From the NCBI RefSeq assembly GCF_024137865.1, contig NZ_CP099960.1, positions 1,488,001-1,552,000 on the forward strand: a DNA stretch of 64,000 nucleotides, written 5' to 3'. Positions 9,660 to 18,928 of the stretch are shown piece by piece. Positions within the stretch are counted from its first letter, which is position 1. Every line of letters starts with the position of its first letter. The notes under the pieces were generated by a model, which made no database searches, was not told where the DNA came from, and saw nothing but the letters and a program-made list of their open reading frames with translations. This stretch comes from Moraxella sp. FZFQ2102. Its GTDB lineage: Bacteria > Pseudomonadota > Gammaproteobacteria > Pseudomonadales > Moraxellaceae. The translations under genes and the position numbers were made by a program.

Positions 9660-9989
9660 ATGGAAGTAACTGCAAAATTACGTGGTGCCGCCATTTCGGC
9701 ACAAAAAGTAAGATTGGTTGCGGACGAAGTTCGTGGTAAGCCAATTGAACGCGCTTTAGACATTCTTACCTTCAGCAACAAAAAAGGTGCTAAATTGGTT
9801 AAGAAATGCCTAGATTCAGCGATTGCTAACGCTGAGCACAACAATGGTCTTGACATCGACAAGCTTCGTGTTACTACCATCTATGTTGATGAAGGCATCA
9901 CTTTGAAGCGTATTATGCCCCGTGGCAAGGGTCATGCTCATCGCATCAGCAAACGCACTTGCCATATCACTGTTAAAGTAGGGGAATAA
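9660..9989 (+). CDS. rplV: 50S ribosomal protein L22
   Basis: L22 lines the exit tunnel with L4; its hairpin loop is a site of macrolide-resistance mutations. The 109-residue length is normal. The C-terminal hairpin is visible as [20 protein letters not shown] (about residues 82-101). No insertion is seen in the loop. It is separated from rpsS by 9 bases and from rpsC by 2. Confidence 0.97.
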   Translation: MEVTAKLRGAAISAQKVRLVADEVRGKPIERALDILTFSNKKGAKLVKKCLDSAIANAEHNNGLDIDKLRVTTIYVDEGITLKRIMPRGKGHAHRISKRTCHITVKVGE

Positions 9990-9991
9990 TC

Positions 9992-10714
9992 ATGGGTCAA
10001 AAAGTACATCCAATTGGTATCCGTCTAGGCGTGATCAAAAAGCACAACGCTAACTGGTATGCAAGTCCAAAGCAGTACTCTGAGTATCTGCTAAACGACT
10101 TCCAAGTTCGTGCTTTCCTACGCAAAAAACTTGAAGGTGCAATGGTAAGTCACATCAATATCGAGCGTCCTACTGGTGCAGCAAAAATCACCATTCACAG
10201 TGCTCGTCCTGGTGTCATCATTGGTAAAAAAGGCGAAGATATCGAAAGCCTACAAAAAGAACTAACCAAATTGATGGGCGTACCTGCACAAGTCAATATT
10301 CAAGAGATTACTTCACCAGACCTAGACGCTCGTCTAGTAGCTGAAGGTATCTCAAGCCAGCTTGAGCGTCGTGTGATGTTCCGTCGTGCGATGAAGCGCG
10401 CTGTTCAAAACAGTATGCGTTCTGGCGCACAAGGTATCAAAGTTGAACTATCAGGTCGTCTAGGCGGTGCTGAGATCGCTCGTACTGAGTGGTATCGTGA
10501 AGGTCGTGTGCCACTACACACACTTCGTGCTGATATCGACTATGCAACAGTTCGTGCAGAAACTACTTACGGTACTATCGGTGTTAAAGTTTGGATTTTC
10601 CGTGGTGAAATCCTAGATGGCATGAACAGTGCTTACAACCCAGTGGTTGAAGATAAAGCACGTGCACCAAAACGCCGTGGCCGTACTAACCGCCGCAACA
10701 CAGACAGAGGTTAA
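9992..10714 (+). CDS. rpsC: 30S ribosomal protein S3
   Basis: S3 lies at the mRNA entry tunnel and helps unwind mRNA. The 240-residue product starts [13 protein letters not shown] and has a KH domain with the motif [11 protein letters not shown] at about residues 72-82, followed by the S3 C-terminal domain and a basic tail. Length and order in the operon are normal. Confidence 0.98.
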   Translation: MGQKVHPIGIRLGVIKKHNANWYASPKQYSEYLLNDFQVRAFLRKKLEGAMVSHINIERPTGAAKITIHSARPGVIIGKKGEDIESLQKELTKLMGVPAQVNIQEITSPDLDARLVAEGISSQLERRVMFRRAMKRAVQNSMRSGAQGIKVELSGRLGGAEIARTEWYREGRVPLHTLRADIDYATVRAETTYGTIGVKVWIFRGEILDGMNSAYNPVVEDKARAPKRRGRTNRRNTDRG

Positions 10715-10717
10715 GAT

Positions 10718-11131
10718 ATGTTACAACCAAAACGTACCAAGTTTCGCAAAATGCACAAAGGTCGTAACACTGGCCTAGCCCAGCGTGGTAACACAGTTGC
10801 TTTTGGTGAAATTGGTCTAAAATCTATCGGTCGTGGTCGTATGACTGCTCGTCAAATCGAAGCTGCTCGTCGTACTATCACTCGTCGCATTAAGCGTGGT
10901 GGTAAAATCTGGATCCGTGTATTCCCAGACAAACCAATTACCGAAAAACCATTGGAAGTTCGTATGGGTAAGGGTAAAGGTCCTGTTGAGTACTGGGTAG
11001 CAGAAATCAAGCCAGGCAAAATGCTTTATGAAATCCAAGGTGTTAGCGAAGAGCTAGCCCGTGAAGCGCTAACGCTAGCGGCTGCTAAGCTTCCATTCAA
11101 GACCACCATTGTTAAACGGACGATTATGTAA
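10718..11131 (+). CDS. rplP: 50S ribosomal protein L16
   Basis: L16 organises the A-site region of the 50S subunit. The 137-residue product begins [17 protein letters not shown] and ends [11 protein letters not shown], both as in the family. Its stop overlaps the rpmC start by one base. Confidence 0.98.
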   Translation: MLQPKRTKFRKMHKGRNTGLAQRGNTVAFGEIGLKSIGRGRMTARQIEAARRTITRRIKRGGKIWIRVFPDKPITEKPLEVRMGKGKGPVEYWVAEIKPGKMLYEIQGVSEELAREALTLAAAKLPFKTTIVKRTIM

Positions 11132-11328
11132 TGAAAACCAACGAATTACGCGAAAAATCAGTAGAAGAGTTGGCTCAATTGCTTGACGAAAAGCAACTTG
11201 ACGCATTTCGTCTGCGCATGGCAAAAGCAACGGGTCAGCTTGGCAACACTCACGAAATCAAAGCGAATCGTCGCACGATCGCTAAGATTTTGACTTTGAT
11301 CAACGAAAAACAAAGAGGTGACGCATGA
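11131..11328 (+). CDS. rpmC: 50S ribosomal protein L29
   Basis: L29 lies close to the tunnel exit next to L23. The 65-residue product has the conserved [14 protein letters not shown] start and an [16 protein letters not shown]-terminal helix. It overlaps rplP by one base and rpsQ by four, so the three are probably translationally coupled. Confidence 0.97.
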   Translation: MKTNELREKSVEELAQLLDEKQLDAFRLRMAKATGQLGNTHEIKANRRTIAKILTLINEKQRGDA

Positions 11329-11594
11329 GCGAGAACACCACTCAAGAAGTTGGCGTTGTAACTGGCAAAGTAATCAGCAACAAGATGGACAAGTCTATTG
11401 TGGTGTTGGTTGAGCGCCAAATCCGTCACCCAATGTATGGCAAGCAAGTTCGCCGTTCGACTAAGCTTAAAGCACATGACGAAACGAATACTTGCCAAGA
11501 AGGTGATATCGTACGCATCAAAGAAACCCGTCCTTTCTCAAAGACCAAAACTTGGGCTTTGGTGGAAGTGGTTGAGCGTGCAGTAAAAATTTGA
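11325..11594 (+). CDS. rpsQ: 30S ribosomal protein S17
   Basis: S17 is an OB-fold primary 16S rRNA binding protein. The 89-residue product contains [19 protein letters not shown] and [18 protein letters not shown], the two family hallmarks. It is the last gene of the S10 operon in the classical arrangement; a 112-base spacer with its own promoter follows. Confidence 0.97.
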   Translation: MSENTTQEVGVVTGKVISNKMDKSIVVLVERQIRHPMYGKQVRRSTKLKAHDETNTCQEGDIVRIKETRPFSKTKTWALVEVVERAVKI

Positions 11595-11599
11595 GCTAT

Positions 11600-11628
11600 T
11601 TGCAATTTAAGCCATTTGCTTGTATAAT
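11600..11628 (+). promoter_or_regulatory. spc operon promoter (before rplN)
   Basis: TTGCAA (11600-11605) and a perfect TATAAT (11623-11628) are separated by 17 bases, starting six bases after the rpsQ stop. E. coli also has a promoter at this boundary between S10 and spc operons, so position and sequence agree. Confidence 0.7.
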
Positions 11629-11678
11629 GTATGTCTTTTTAGATGTATATCTGCCAATTTCGGCAGCAAATGGCTTTT
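11609..11678 (+). promoter_or_regulatory. Inverted repeat and nested hairpin between rpsQ and rplN
   Basis: A 12-base sequence at 11609-11620 is the exact reverse complement of 11665-11676, which is followed by two more T (a run of four T at 11675-11678). A smaller hairpin, CTGCC/GGCAG at 11651-11666, shares two bases with the right arm, so the two structures compete slightly. The left arm lies inside the promoter spacer, so only transcripts coming from rpsQ contain both arms. The long repeat could therefore act on read-through RNA but not on RNA started at the local promoter. Confidence 0.55.
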
Positions 11679-11706
11679 ATTGCTTTATTAATATTGGAGT
11701 AATGCG

Positions 11707-12075
11707 ATGATTCAGACTGAAACAATGCTGGAAGTTGCAGATAACAGTGGTGCAAAACGCGTTCAGTGCATTAAAGTACTGGGTGGTTCTCATCGTCGTT
11801 ATGCATCTGTTGGCGACATCATCAAAGTAACAGTAAAAGACGCTATTCCGCGTGGCCGTGTTAAAAAAGGTGACGTGATGAATGCAGTTGTAGTACGCAC
11901 CAAAAAAGGCGTTCGTCGCCCAGATGGTTCTGTACTTCGTTTTGACGACAATGCTGCGGTATTGTTGAACAACAACAAAGCACCAATTGCAACGCGTATT
12001 TTTGGACCTGTTACTCGTGAACTGCGTGGTGAACAATTCATGAAGATTGTTTCACTTGCGCCAGAAGTACTGTAA
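11707..12075 (+). CDS. rplN: 50S ribosomal protein L14
   Basis: L14 forms an intersubunit bridge and binds the silencing factor RsfS. The 122-residue product starts [19 protein letters not shown] and ends [12 protein letters not shown], both diagnostic. It is the first gene of the spc operon and has its own promoter upstream. Confidence 0.98.
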   Translation: MIQTETMLEVADNSGAKRVQCIKVLGGSHRRYASVGDIIKVTVKDAIPRGRVKKGDVMNAVVVRTKKGVRRPDGSVLRFDDNAAVLLNNNKAPIATRIFGPVTRELRGEQFMKIVSLAPEVL

Positions 12076-12093
12076 TTGTATTAGAGGCTTATT

Positions 12094-12411
12094 ATGGCAA
12101 AGTTACGTAAAGGCGACACCGTGGTTGTGATTGCTGGCAAAGACAAAGGCAAGCAAGGCACAATTTTGGCGGTGAAAGCAGACCGTGTAAAAGTTGAAGG
12201 CGTAAACATCGTCACCAAACACCAAAAACCTAACCAAATGCTAGGTAAAGAAGGTGGCATCGTTAAGCAAGAAGCTTTCCTACATATTTCAAATGTTGCG
12301 ATTTATAACGCAAAAACCCAAAAAGCTGATCGTATTGCTTACCAAGTAAACGAAGAAGGCGTAAAACAACGCATCTATCGTTCTACTGGTGAAGTAGTGG
12401 CGACTGCATAA
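12094..12411 (+). CDS. rplX: 50S ribosomal protein L24
   Basis: L24 is an assembly-initiator protein of the 50S subunit. The 105-residue product has the KOW motif near its start (LRKGDTVVVIAGKDKGKQG, about residues 3-21). Its position between rplN and rplE is conserved across bacteria. Confidence 0.97.
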   Translation: MAKLRKGDTVVVIAGKDKGKQGTILAVKADRVKVEGVNIVTKHQKPNQMLGKEGGIVKQEAFLHISNVAIYNAKTQKADRIAYQVNEEGVKQRIYRSTGEVVATA

Positions 12412-12431
12412 GAGACTAAGGGTATATAGTA

Positions 12432-12968
12432 ATGGCAAGACTTAAATCTTTATACAATGACAAGCTAAAACAGCAAATCAAAGACGAGCTGGGCTTAGAA
12501 AATGTCATGCAAGTGCCAAAAATCACCAAAATCACACTAAACATGGGTGTTGGTGGTGCTGCACAAGATAAAAAACTACTAGAAGGTGCTTTGGCTGACA
12601 TGACCGCAATCGCTGGTCAAAAACCTGTCGTAACCAAAGCTCGCAAATCAGTTGCAGGCTTTAAAATTCGTGAAGAATGGCCAATCGGTTGCAAAGTTAC
12701 TTTGCGTGGCGATCAAATGTATGAATTCCTAGATCGTCTAATTGCCATTGCAATTCCTCGTATTCGTGACTTCCGTGGTTTTTCTGCTAAAGCATTTGAT
12801 GGTCGTGGTAACTACTCACTAGGCATCAAAGAGCAGATCGTTTTCCCTGAAGTAGATTTTGATAAAATCGACCGTATCCGTGGTCTAGATGTTACCATCA
12901 CTACCACCGCAGCGAACGATGATCAAGGTCGTGCATTGCTAAAAGCATTTGGCTTCCCATTCAGATAA
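12432..12968 (+). CDS. rplE: 50S ribosomal protein L5
   Basis: L5 binds 5S rRNA and forms a bridge to the 30S head. The 178-residue product contains [16 protein letters not shown] and [14 protein letters not shown], both family signatures. In E. coli the S8 repressor binds the mRNA at the start of this gene; I did not identify a matching site here. Confidence 0.98.
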   Translation: MARLKSLYNDKLKQQIKDELGLENVMQVPKITKITLNMGVGGAAQDKKLLEGALADMTAIAGQKPVVTKARKSVAGFKIREEWPIGCKVTLRGDQMYEFLDRLIAIAIPRIRDFRGFSAKAFDGRGNYSLGIKEQIVFPEVDFDKIDRIRGLDVTITTTAANDDQGRALLKAFGFPFR

Positions 12969-12979
12969 GGTAAAACGTT

Positions 12980-13285
12980 ATGGCTAAAAAGAGCATGATT
13001 AATCGCGAACTAAAACGCGAAAAAACTGTCGCTAAGTATGCCGAAAAGCGTGCTAAGCTAAAAGCTATCATTAGCGATATCAATGCTAGCGAAGAAGAGC
13101 GTCTAGATGCCATGTTGGCACTACAAGCATTGCCACGCAACGCATCTCCAGTGCGCCTGCGCAATCGTTGTGGTGTCACTGGCCGTCCACACGGTTATTT
13201 CCGTAAATTTGGTCTATCACGCAACATGTTGCGTCTATATGTAATGCAAGGCGATGTGCCTGGCGTTCGTAAAGCTAGCTGGTAA
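12980..13285 (+). CDS. rpsN: 30S ribosomal protein S14 (zinc-free form)
   Basis: S14 belongs to the 30S head. The 101-residue protein is the long form without the CxxC zinc pairs; the region [19 protein letters not shown] has a single cysteine. The normal C-terminus [13 protein letters not shown] segment is present (VPGVRKASW). It lies between rplE and rpsH. Confidence 0.97.
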   Translation: MAKKSMINRELKREKTVAKYAEKRAKLKAIISDINASEEERLDAMLALQALPRNASPVRLRNRCGVTGRPHGYFRKFGLSRNMLRLYVMQGDVPGVRKASW

Positions 13286-13299
13286 TAAGGAGTTAAGCT

Positions 13300-13698
13300 A
13301 TGAGTATGCAAGATCCAGTTGCTGACATGCTAACTCGCATTCGCAACGCACAATCACGAAACAAACCATCTGTACAAATGCCAGCTTCTAAGCTACGCAA
13401 ATCAATCGCTGATTTGTTGGTTGCTGAAGGTTACCTAACTTCTGCTACTGTTAGCGAAGTTGAAAACGGCAAAAAAGTATTGACTATCGAATTGAAGTAC
13501 TACCAAGGCAAAGGTGTTATCGAGCAATTGAAACGCTACAGCCGTCCTGGTCTTCGTCAATACCGTGGTAAAGATGAGCTACCAAGCGTCCAAAAAGGCC
13601 TAGGTGTTGCAATCATCTCTACCAGCAAGGGCATCATGAGCGATCGTGCTGCTCGTGCCGCAGGCATCGGTGGTGAGGTTATTGCACTGGTTGCATAA
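13300..13698 (+). CDS. rpsH: 30S ribosomal protein S8
   Basis: S8 is a primary 16S rRNA binding protein and, in E. coli, the repressor of the spc operon. The 132-residue product starts [18 protein letters not shown] and ends with the [11 protein letters not shown] segment typical of S8. AAGGAG at 13287-13292 supports the ATG at 13300 rather than the second ATG at 13306. It is followed by a 152-base spacer that contains a terminator-like hairpin. Confidence 0.97.
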   Translation: MSMQDPVADMLTRIRNAQSRNKPSVQMPASKLRKSIADLLVAEGYLTSATVSEVENGKKVLTIELKYYQGKGVIEQLKRYSRPGLRQYRGKDELPSVQKGLGVAIISTSKGIMSDRAARAAGIGGEVIALVA

Positions 13699-13761
13699 TC
13701 TGTAAGCGACTTGCTTGCAAAAAACTTACATTATTGATTTACTCTTTGATGTAAATGTGTT

Positions 13762-13795
13762 AAACTAACGGGCTTAAATGCCTGTTAGTTTTTTT
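13762..13795 (+). terminator. Intrinsic terminator-like hairpin inside the spc operon (rpsH-rplF)
   Basis: Arms of 12 bases at 13762-13773 and 13780-13791 pair with a single G-U wobble around a 6-base loop, and a run of seven T (13789-13795) ends the structure. It is as good as any terminator in the window but sits between two essential genes of one operon. A second hairpin, CCATCCA/TGGATGG at 13800-13823, follows directly. Confidence 0.75.
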
Positions 13796-13850
13796 GTGGC
13801 CATCCATAATTTTTATTGGATGGTGTAATTTTAAATTGAAGGAAATTCCT

Positions 13851-14384
13851 ATGTCTCGTGTGGCTAAAGCCCCAGTAACGCTACCAGCTGGTACAAGCGT
13901 TACTTTGAACGATCGGCAGGTTGAAGTCAAAGGCAAGAATGGTACTCTGTCTTTGAGCCTGCATGAATTGGTCGAGCTAAAACAAGAAGAAGGCGTTGTT
14001 ACGCTATCTCCAGTTGCTGACACCAAAGATGCGTGGATGCACACTGGTACTGTCCGTGCTCTATTGAACAACATGGTTAAAGGTGTAAGCGAAGGCTTTG
14101 AGCGTCGCCTACAACTGATCGGCGTTGGTTATCGTGCGCAAGTTGCAGGTAACAAAGTTAACCTAAGCCTTGGTTTCTCTCACCCAATCGAATATACACT
14201 TCCTGAAGGTGTTACTGCAGAAAGCCCAAGCCAAACTGAAATCGTTCTAAAATCAAGCGATAAGCAAAAACTTGGTCAAGCAGCAGCTAAGATTCGTAGC
14301 TTCCGTCCACCAGAGCCATATAAAGGTAAAGGTGTTCGTTATAGCGATGAAGTTGTTCTTCGTAAAGAAGCTAAGAAGAAATAA
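13851..14384 (+). CDS. rplF: 50S ribosomal protein L6
   Basis: L6 lies near the GTPase-associated centre of the 50S subunit. The 177-residue product starts [14 protein letters not shown] and carries the C-terminal signature [11 protein letters not shown]. The reading frame is open from 13794, but the ATG at 13851 has AAGGAA just upstream and agrees with the family N-terminus. No strong promoter is visible between the rpsH-rplF hairpin and this gene. Confidence 0.97.
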   Translation: MSRVAKAPVTLPAGTSVTLNDRQVEVKGKNGTLSLSLHELVELKQEEGVVTLSPVADTKDAWMHTGTVRALLNNMVKGVSEGFERRLQLIGVGYRAQVAGNKVNLSLGFSHPIEYTLPEGVTAESPSQTEIVLKSSDKQKLGQAAAKIRSFRPPEPYKGKGVRYSDEVVLRKEAKKK

Positions 14385-14395
14385 GGTGAGCCGAA

Positions 14396-14746
14396 ATGTT
14401 CGATAAAAAAGCAGCTCGTCTTCGTCGAGCTAAAAAAACTCGTGCACACATCCGTCATTTGGGTGTTAATCGTTTGACTGTGACTCGCACTCCGCGTCAC
14501 ATCTATGCACAAATCATCTCGCCTACAGGCGGTGTTGTTGTTGCTCAAGCTTCTACTCTTGATGCAACGCTTCGTTCAGGTGCAACTGGTAATGTTGAAG
14601 CAGCAAAAGCTGTTGGTGCTTTGATTGCTGAGCGCGCAAAAGCAGCTGGCGTAACTAAAGTTGCATTTGACCGTAGTGGTTTTAAATATCATGGCCGCGT
14701 AAAAGCACTAGCTGACGCAGCTCGCGAGAACGGATTGGAGTTTTAA
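14396..14746 (+). CDS. rplR: 50S ribosomal protein L18
   Basis: L18 binds 5S rRNA together with L5. The 116-residue product contains [20 protein letters not shown] near the C-terminus, a hallmark of L18. It is 11 bases after rplF and 2 bases before rpsE. Confidence 0.98.
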   Translation: MFDKKAARLRRAKKTRAHIRHLGVNRLTVTRTPRHIYAQIISPTGGVVVAQASTLDATLRSGATGNVEAAKAVGALIAERAKAAGVTKVAFDRSGFKYHGRVKALADAARENGLEF

Positions 14747-14748
14747 TC

Positions 14749-15246
14749 ATGGCAAAAGTAGAACAAACAGACGGTTTGGTTGAAAAATTGGTTGCCGTTG
14801 ATCGCGTTGCTAAAGTGGTCAAAGGTGGTCGTATCTTCTCTTTCACTGCACTAACTGTTGTTGGTGATGGTAATGGTCGTGTAGGTTTTGGTCGTGGTAA
14901 AGCACGCGAAGTACCTGCTGCGATCCAAAAAGCTCTTGAAGCTGCTAAGCGCAACATGATCACTGTTGAGCTTGCTGGTACTACCATCCAGCACCCAATC
15001 AATGCTCGTCACGGCGCATCTAAAGTATATATGCAACCAGCATCTGAAGGTACTGGTGTAATTGCTGGTGGTGCTATGCGTGCAGTACTTGAAGTTGCAG
15101 GCGTTCAAAACGTATTGGCTAAGTGCTACGGCTCTACCAATGCAGCTAATGTTGTTCGCGCAACTTTCAATGGTCTGCGTGACATGACTTCTCCAGAGCA
15201 AGTTGCTGCTAAGCGTGGCAAAACTGTTGAAGAAATTTTGGGCTAA
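14749..15246 (+). CDS. rpsE: 30S ribosomal protein S5
   Basis: S5 affects translational accuracy and mRNA unwinding at the entry tunnel. The 165-residue product has the double-stranded RNA-binding-like N-domain, including [20 protein letters not shown], and the C-terminal domain with [17 protein letters not shown]. Length and order are normal. Confidence 0.98.
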   Translation: MAKVEQTDGLVEKLVAVDRVAKVVKGGRIFSFTALTVVGDGNGRVGFGRGKAREVPAAIQKALEAAKRNMITVELAGTTIQHPINARHGASKVYMQPASEGTGVIAGGAMRAVLEVAGVQNVLAKCYGSTNAANVVRATFNGLRDMTSPEQVAAKRGKTVEEILG

Positions 15247-15262
15247 GAGTAGGTGAGTTACG

Positions 15263-15442
15263 ATGAAAAAAATGAAAGTTACTCAAATTAAGTCGAGTGC
15301 CCATCGTTTGGCAAGCCACAAAGCTTGTTTGAAAGGCTTGGGACTTCGTCGCATCGGTCATACTGTAGAAGTAGAAGATACTCCATCTACTCGCGGTATG
15401 GTAAATCGTGTGATCTACATGGTTAAAGTGGAGGAAGTGTAA
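15263..15442 (+). CDS. rpmD: 50S ribosomal protein L30
   Basis: L30 is a small accessory protein of the 50S subunit. I translated this short frame directly: 59 residues, starting [16 protein letters not shown] and containing [19 protein letters not shown], the L30 hallmark. It fills the gap between rpsE and rplO, where L30 is encoded in most proteobacteria. A GTGAG ribosome-binding site lies upstream, and the TAA overlaps the rplO start by one base. Confidence 0.95.
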   Translation: MKKMKVTQIKSSAHRLASHKACLKGLGLRRIGHTVEVEDTPSTRGMVNRVIYMVKVEEV

Positions 15443-15882
15443 TGGGTCTTAAACTAAACGAACTGTCACCAGCAGTTGGTGCTAAGAAAAAAGCACTTCG
15501 CCGTGGTCGCGGTATCGGTTCTGGCATCGGTAAAACCGGTGGCCGCGGTATCAAAGGTCAAACTTCTCGTTCAGGTTCAAGCATTCCAGCGGGTTTTGAA
15601 GGCGGTCAAATGCCAATCTACCGCCGTCTGCCTAAGTTCGGTTTTACTTCAAAAATCGCTATGACGACTGCTGAAGTTCGCCTATCTGAACTGAATAAAA
15701 TCGAAGGCGATGTAGTAAGCGTTGAGACTTTGAAAGCTGCTAACATCATCCGTGGCGATATGAAACGTGCTCGTATCATCCTATCAGGTGAAGTAACTCG
15801 CGCGTTGACTTTCAAAGGCGTTAAAGTTACTAAAGGCGCAAAACAAGCAATCGAAGCTGCTGGTGGCAGCGTCGAGGAGTAA
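15442..15882 (+). CDS. rplO: 50S ribosomal protein L15
   Basis: L15 is a late-assembly 50S protein. The 146-residue product has the glycine/arginine-rich N-terminal extension ([17 protein letters not shown], about residues 20-36) and [13 protein letters not shown]. It overlaps rpmD by one base and precedes secY by 3 bases. Confidence 0.98.
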   Translation: MGLKLNELSPAVGAKKKALRRGRGIGSGIGKTGGRGIKGQTSRSGSSIPAGFEGGQMPIYRRLPKFGFTSKIAMTTAEVRLSELNKIEGDVVSVETLKAANIIRGDMKRARIILSGEVTRALTFKGVKVTKGAKQAIEAAGGSVEE

Positions 15883-15885
15883 TCT

Positions 15886-17211
15886 ATGTCTAAGCAGTTG
15901 GCGTCACGCTCAAGACTACCACTCAATCCTTTTGCTTTCATTCGCAAATATGATGAACTGTGGAGTCGTTTGTTATTTTTGATTGGGGCGCTGATTGTTT
16001 ATCGTCTGGGTTCGCACATTCCTGTACCGGGAATGGATCCAAATGGCTTGGCTCAATTTTTCCAAAGCAACCAAAATACTTTTTTGGGCATGGTGAATAT
16101 GTTCTCAGGCGGTGCGCTTGAGCGTATGTCCATCATGGCTTTGGGTATCATGCCGTACATTTCTGCGTCGATTGTCGTGCAGATGATGTCCACGGTAGTA
16201 CCGTCGCTTGAAGCGTTGAAAAAAGAAGGTGAGTCAGGTCGCCGCATTTTGAACAAATATACACGCCAAGGCACTTTGGCTTTAGCGTTTGTTCAGGCGG
16301 TAGGTATGTCCACAGGTTTGATCGCTGGTGGCTTGACCATCACGACAGGCTTGGGGTTCTATATTCCTGCGGTGACTTCATTGGTAGCAGGTTCGATGTT
16401 TTTGATGTGGTTGGGTGAGCAAATCACTGAGCGCGGTGTGGGTAATGGTATTTCGATGCTGATTTTTGCCAGTATCATTGCTTCAGCACCTACCATGATT
16501 TCTCAAGCATTGACACAAGATATGAACATGATTGTGATTTTGTTGTTCGCAATCTTGGGTCTTGCTGTGACGGCAGCGATTGTTTTTATTGAACGCGCAC
16601 AACGCCGTGTCCCAGTCAATTACGCACAAAAACAGCAACAAGGTCGTAAAGTCTATGCGCAGCAGCAATCACATCTGCCATTGAAATTAAACATGGCTGG
16701 TGTTATTCCTGCGATCTTTGCAAGTTCATTATTGCTACTGCCAGCAAGTTTGGGTCAGTGGACAATGAATACAACCAATCCAACAACCACTCAAGAGGTT
16801 CTACAAACTATCTCACTGGTGTTGGCACCTGGTCAGCCTTTATACTTGCTGTTATTTGCGTTGATGATCATCTTTTTCTGTTATTTTTATACAGCTTTGA
16901 TGTTCAATCCAACTGAAGTTGCTGAGAACCTAAAACGCAGTGGTGCGTACATTCCGGGCATTCGCCCAGGTTTACAAACCAGACGATATTTAGATTTTGT
17001 TTTGAACCGACTGACCTTTATCGGTGCGATGTATATGACCATCATCTGTTTGATGCCGATGATTGTTCAATACTCGTTTAATATTCCGATTCCATTGGGT
17101 GGTTCTTCTTTGTTGATTATGGTAGTTGTGTTGATGGACTTCATTGCACAGATCCAAGCGCACTTAATGTCGCATCAATACCATGATCAAGCATTAATCA
17201 AATCATCTTAA
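15886..17211 (+). CDS. secY: Protein translocase subunit SecY
   Basis: SecY is the channel of the Sec translocon in the inner membrane. The 441-residue protein has ten hydrophobic segments in the SecY pattern and the conserved segments FNPTEVAENLKRSGAYIPGIRPG and GGSSLLIMVVVLMDFIAQIQ (approximate positions 343 and 405). Its place at the end of the spc operon, before rpmJ, is conserved. Confidence 0.98.
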   Translation: MSKQLASRSRLPLNPFAFIRKYDELWSRLLFLIGALIVYRLGSHIPVPGMDPNGLAQFFQSNQNTFLGMVNMFSGGALERMSIMALGIMPYISASIVVQMMSTVVPSLEALKKEGESGRRILNKYTRQGTLALAFVQAVGMSTGLIAGGLTITTGLGFYIPAVTSLVAGSMFLMWLGEQITERGVGNGISMLIFASIIASAPTMISQALTQDMNMIVILLFAILGLAVTAAIVFIERAQRRVPVNYAQKQQQGRKVYAQQQSHLPLKLNMAGVIPAIFASSLLLLPASLGQWTMNTTNPTTTQEVLQTISLVLAPGQPLYLLLFALMIIFFCYFYTALMFNPTEVAENLKRSGAYIPGIRPGLQTRRYLDFVLNRLTFIGAMYMTIICLMPMIVQYSFNIPIPLGGSSLLIMVVVLMDFIAQIQAHLMSHQYHDQALIKSS

Positions 17212-17234
17212 CTGATGACTTTTAGGAGCATGAC

Positions 17235-17351
17235 ATGAAAGTTCAAGCATCTGTCAAAAAAATCTGTGGTAGCTGCAAAATTGTTCGTCGCAAGGGTAAA
17301 GTTCTTGTGATTTGCAGTGCAGAGCCACGCCACAAACAACGTCAAGGTTAA
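17235..17351 (+). CDS. rpmJ: 50S ribosomal protein L36 (zinc-binding form)
   Basis: L36 is the smallest ribosomal protein. Direct translation gives 38 residues starting [15 protein letters not shown]. The zinc ligands C-x2-C, a further Cys and His are all present ([12 protein letters not shown]), so this is the zinc-containing paralogue. GGAG at 17225-17228 is the ribosome-binding site. It closes the spc operon. Confidence 0.95.
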   Translation: MKVQASVKKICGSCKIVRRKGKVLVICSAEPRHKQRQG

Positions 17352-17367
17352 TTTTACAAATTAATAC

Positions 17368-17396
17368 TTGAAATTTGGTAGCGGATAATGTATTAT
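17368..17396 (+). promoter_or_regulatory. Alpha operon promoter overlapped by a palindrome
   Basis: TTGAAA (17368-17373) and TATTAT (17391-17396) are separated by 17 bases. A perfect 10-base inverted repeat at 17380-17389 and 17392-17401 spans the -10 region, which could be an operator or a short hairpin on read-through transcripts. A GATAAT inside the left arm is an alternative -10. Confidence 0.45.
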
Positions 17397-17439
17397 CCGC
17401 TTCTTGCCATGCTATCATTTTTTGATGGCGGTTAAACAC

Positions 17440-17467
17440 TTAGCAAATGCATTCGCATTTGTGCTAA
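17440..17467 (+). promoter_or_regulatory. Hairpin just upstream of the rpsM ribosome-binding site
   Basis: Stems TTAGC/GCTAA and AAATGC/GCATTT form one hairpin with a two-base bulge and an ATTC loop. It ends two bases before the GGAGAG Shine-Dalgarno of rpsM. In E. coli, S4 represses the alpha operon through a structure at this position; equivalence here is inferred from position only. Confidence 0.45.
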
Positions 17468-17480
17468 TGGAGAGAAATCA

Positions 17481-17837
17481 ATGGCTCGTATTGCCGGTGT
17501 AAACATTCCGGACAACAAACACGCTGTGATTTCGCTAACTTACATTTTTGGTATTGGTCGTACTACTGCTAAGCAAATCCTTGCTAAAGTTGGTATCGCT
17601 GAAACTACCAAAATCGGTTCGTTAGATGATTCACAACTTGATGCTGTCCGTGCAGAAGTTGCAAACTACACAGTTGAAGGTGACCTTCGTCGTGAAGTTT
17701 CAATGAACATCAAGCGTTTGGTCGATCTAGGTTGCTACCGTGGTCTTCGCCACCGTCGTGGTCTGCCAGTTAATGGTCAACGCACAAAAACTAACGCGCG
17801 TACCCGTAAAGGTCCACGCAAAGCAATTAAAAAGTAA
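17481..17837 (+). CDS. rpsM: 30S ribosomal protein S13
   Basis: S13 lies at the top of the 30S head and contacts tRNA and the 50S subunit. The 118-residue product starts [19 protein letters not shown] and contains [19 protein letters not shown], both diagnostic. It is first in the alpha operon. Confidence 0.98.
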   Translation: MARIAGVNIPDNKHAVISLTYIFGIGRTTAKQILAKVGIAETTKIGSLDDSQLDAVRAEVANYTVEGDLRREVSMNIKRLVDLGCYRGLRHRRGLPVNGQRTKTNARTRKGPRKAIKK

Positions 17838-17857
17838 CTAACTTAGGAAGCTAAAAG

Positions 17858-18250
17858 ATGGCAAAAGACACTCGTAGCCGCAAAAAAGTGGCTCGTCGTT
17901 CGGTATCTGAAGGTATCGCCCACATTCATGCGTCTTTTAATAACACCATTGTAACGATTACTGATCGTCAAGGTAATGCATTGGCTTGGGCCACATCAGG
18001 TGGACAAGGCTTCCGCGGTTCACGCAAATCTACACCATTTGCTGCACAGGTAGCAGCTGAAGTTGCTGGTAAAGCAGCACAAGAAACTTATGGTGTTAAG
18101 AATGTTGATGTCTTGGTTAAAGGTCCAGGACCAGGTCGTGAGTCTGCGGTTCGTGCATTAGGTGCATTGGGTTATAAAATCAACAGCATCAGCGATGTCA
18201 CCCCAATTCCACACAACGGCTGCCGCCCACCTAAGAAGCGCCGCGTTTAA
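17858..18250 (+). CDS. rpsK: 30S ribosomal protein S11
   Basis: S11 lies on the 30S platform and helps select the correct tRNA. The 130-residue product contains [20 protein letters not shown] and ends [13 protein letters not shown], both family signatures. It follows rpsM after 20 bases. Confidence 0.98.
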   Translation: MAKDTRSRKKVARRSVSEGIAHIHASFNNTIVTITDRQGNALAWATSGGQGFRGSRKSTPFAAQVAAEVAGKAAQETYGVKNVDVLVKGPGPGRESAVRALGALGYKINSISDVTPIPHNGCRPPKKRRV

Positions 18251-18262
18251 GGAGATAGACTT

Positions 18263-18904
18263 ATGGCCCGTTATATTGGTCCAAAACTAAAACTATCACG
18301 CCGTGAGGGCACTGATCTTCAATTGAAGTCAGGCGTTAAAGCTTACGATGTGAAGACTAAAAAAGCAGGTCGCGTACCTGGTCAGCATGGCAATAGCCAA
18401 AATAAAACTTCTGAATACGCATCACAGCTTCGTGAAAAGCAAAAAGTAAAACGTATGTATGGCGTACTAGAGCGTCAGTTCTCTAACTACTATAAAGAAG
18501 CTGCTCGCCAACGCGGTGCTACTGGTGAGAACTTGCTAGTAACTCTAGAGCGTCGTCTTGACAATGTTGTGTATCGTATGGGCTTTGGTGCAACTCGTGC
18601 AGAAGCGCGTCAGTTGGTTAGCCACCGTGCAATCCTACTTAAGAAAGCTGGTCGTGACGAATTTGTTCGTGTGAACATTCCATCAATCCAAGTTCAAGAT
18701 GGTGATGTGATTGCTGTACACGAAAAATCAAAAGAGCAACTTCGTATCAAAAACGCAGTTGAGCTAGCGACACAACGCGGTATTCCTGCATGGTTGGAAG
18801 TTGATCACAGCAAACTACAAGGTACTTTCAAATCTGCGCCAGAGCGTAGCGAATTACCTGCTGAAATCAACGAACACTTGATTGTTGAGCTATATTCTAA
18901 ATAA
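18263..18904 (+). CDS. rpsD: 30S ribosomal protein S4
   Basis: S4 is a primary 16S rRNA binding protein and, in E. coli, the alpha-operon repressor. The 213-residue product is slightly longer than the E. coli protein (206). It has the S4 RNA-binding domain with [20 protein letters not shown] at about residues 95-115. Gene order rpsM-rpsK-rpsD-rpoA-rplQ is standard. Confidence 0.98.
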   Translation: MARYIGPKLKLSRREGTDLQLKSGVKAYDVKTKKAGRVPGQHGNSQNKTSEYASQLREKQKVKRMYGVLERQFSNYYKEAARQRGATGENLLVTLERRLDNVVYRMGFGATRAEARQLVSHRAILLKKAGRDEFVRVNIPSIQVQDGDVIAVHEKSKEQLRIKNAVELATQRGIPAWLEVDHSKLQGTFKSAPERSELPAEINEHLIVELYSK

Positions 18905-18928
18905 TCCGAACTAATTCGAGGTGACACT

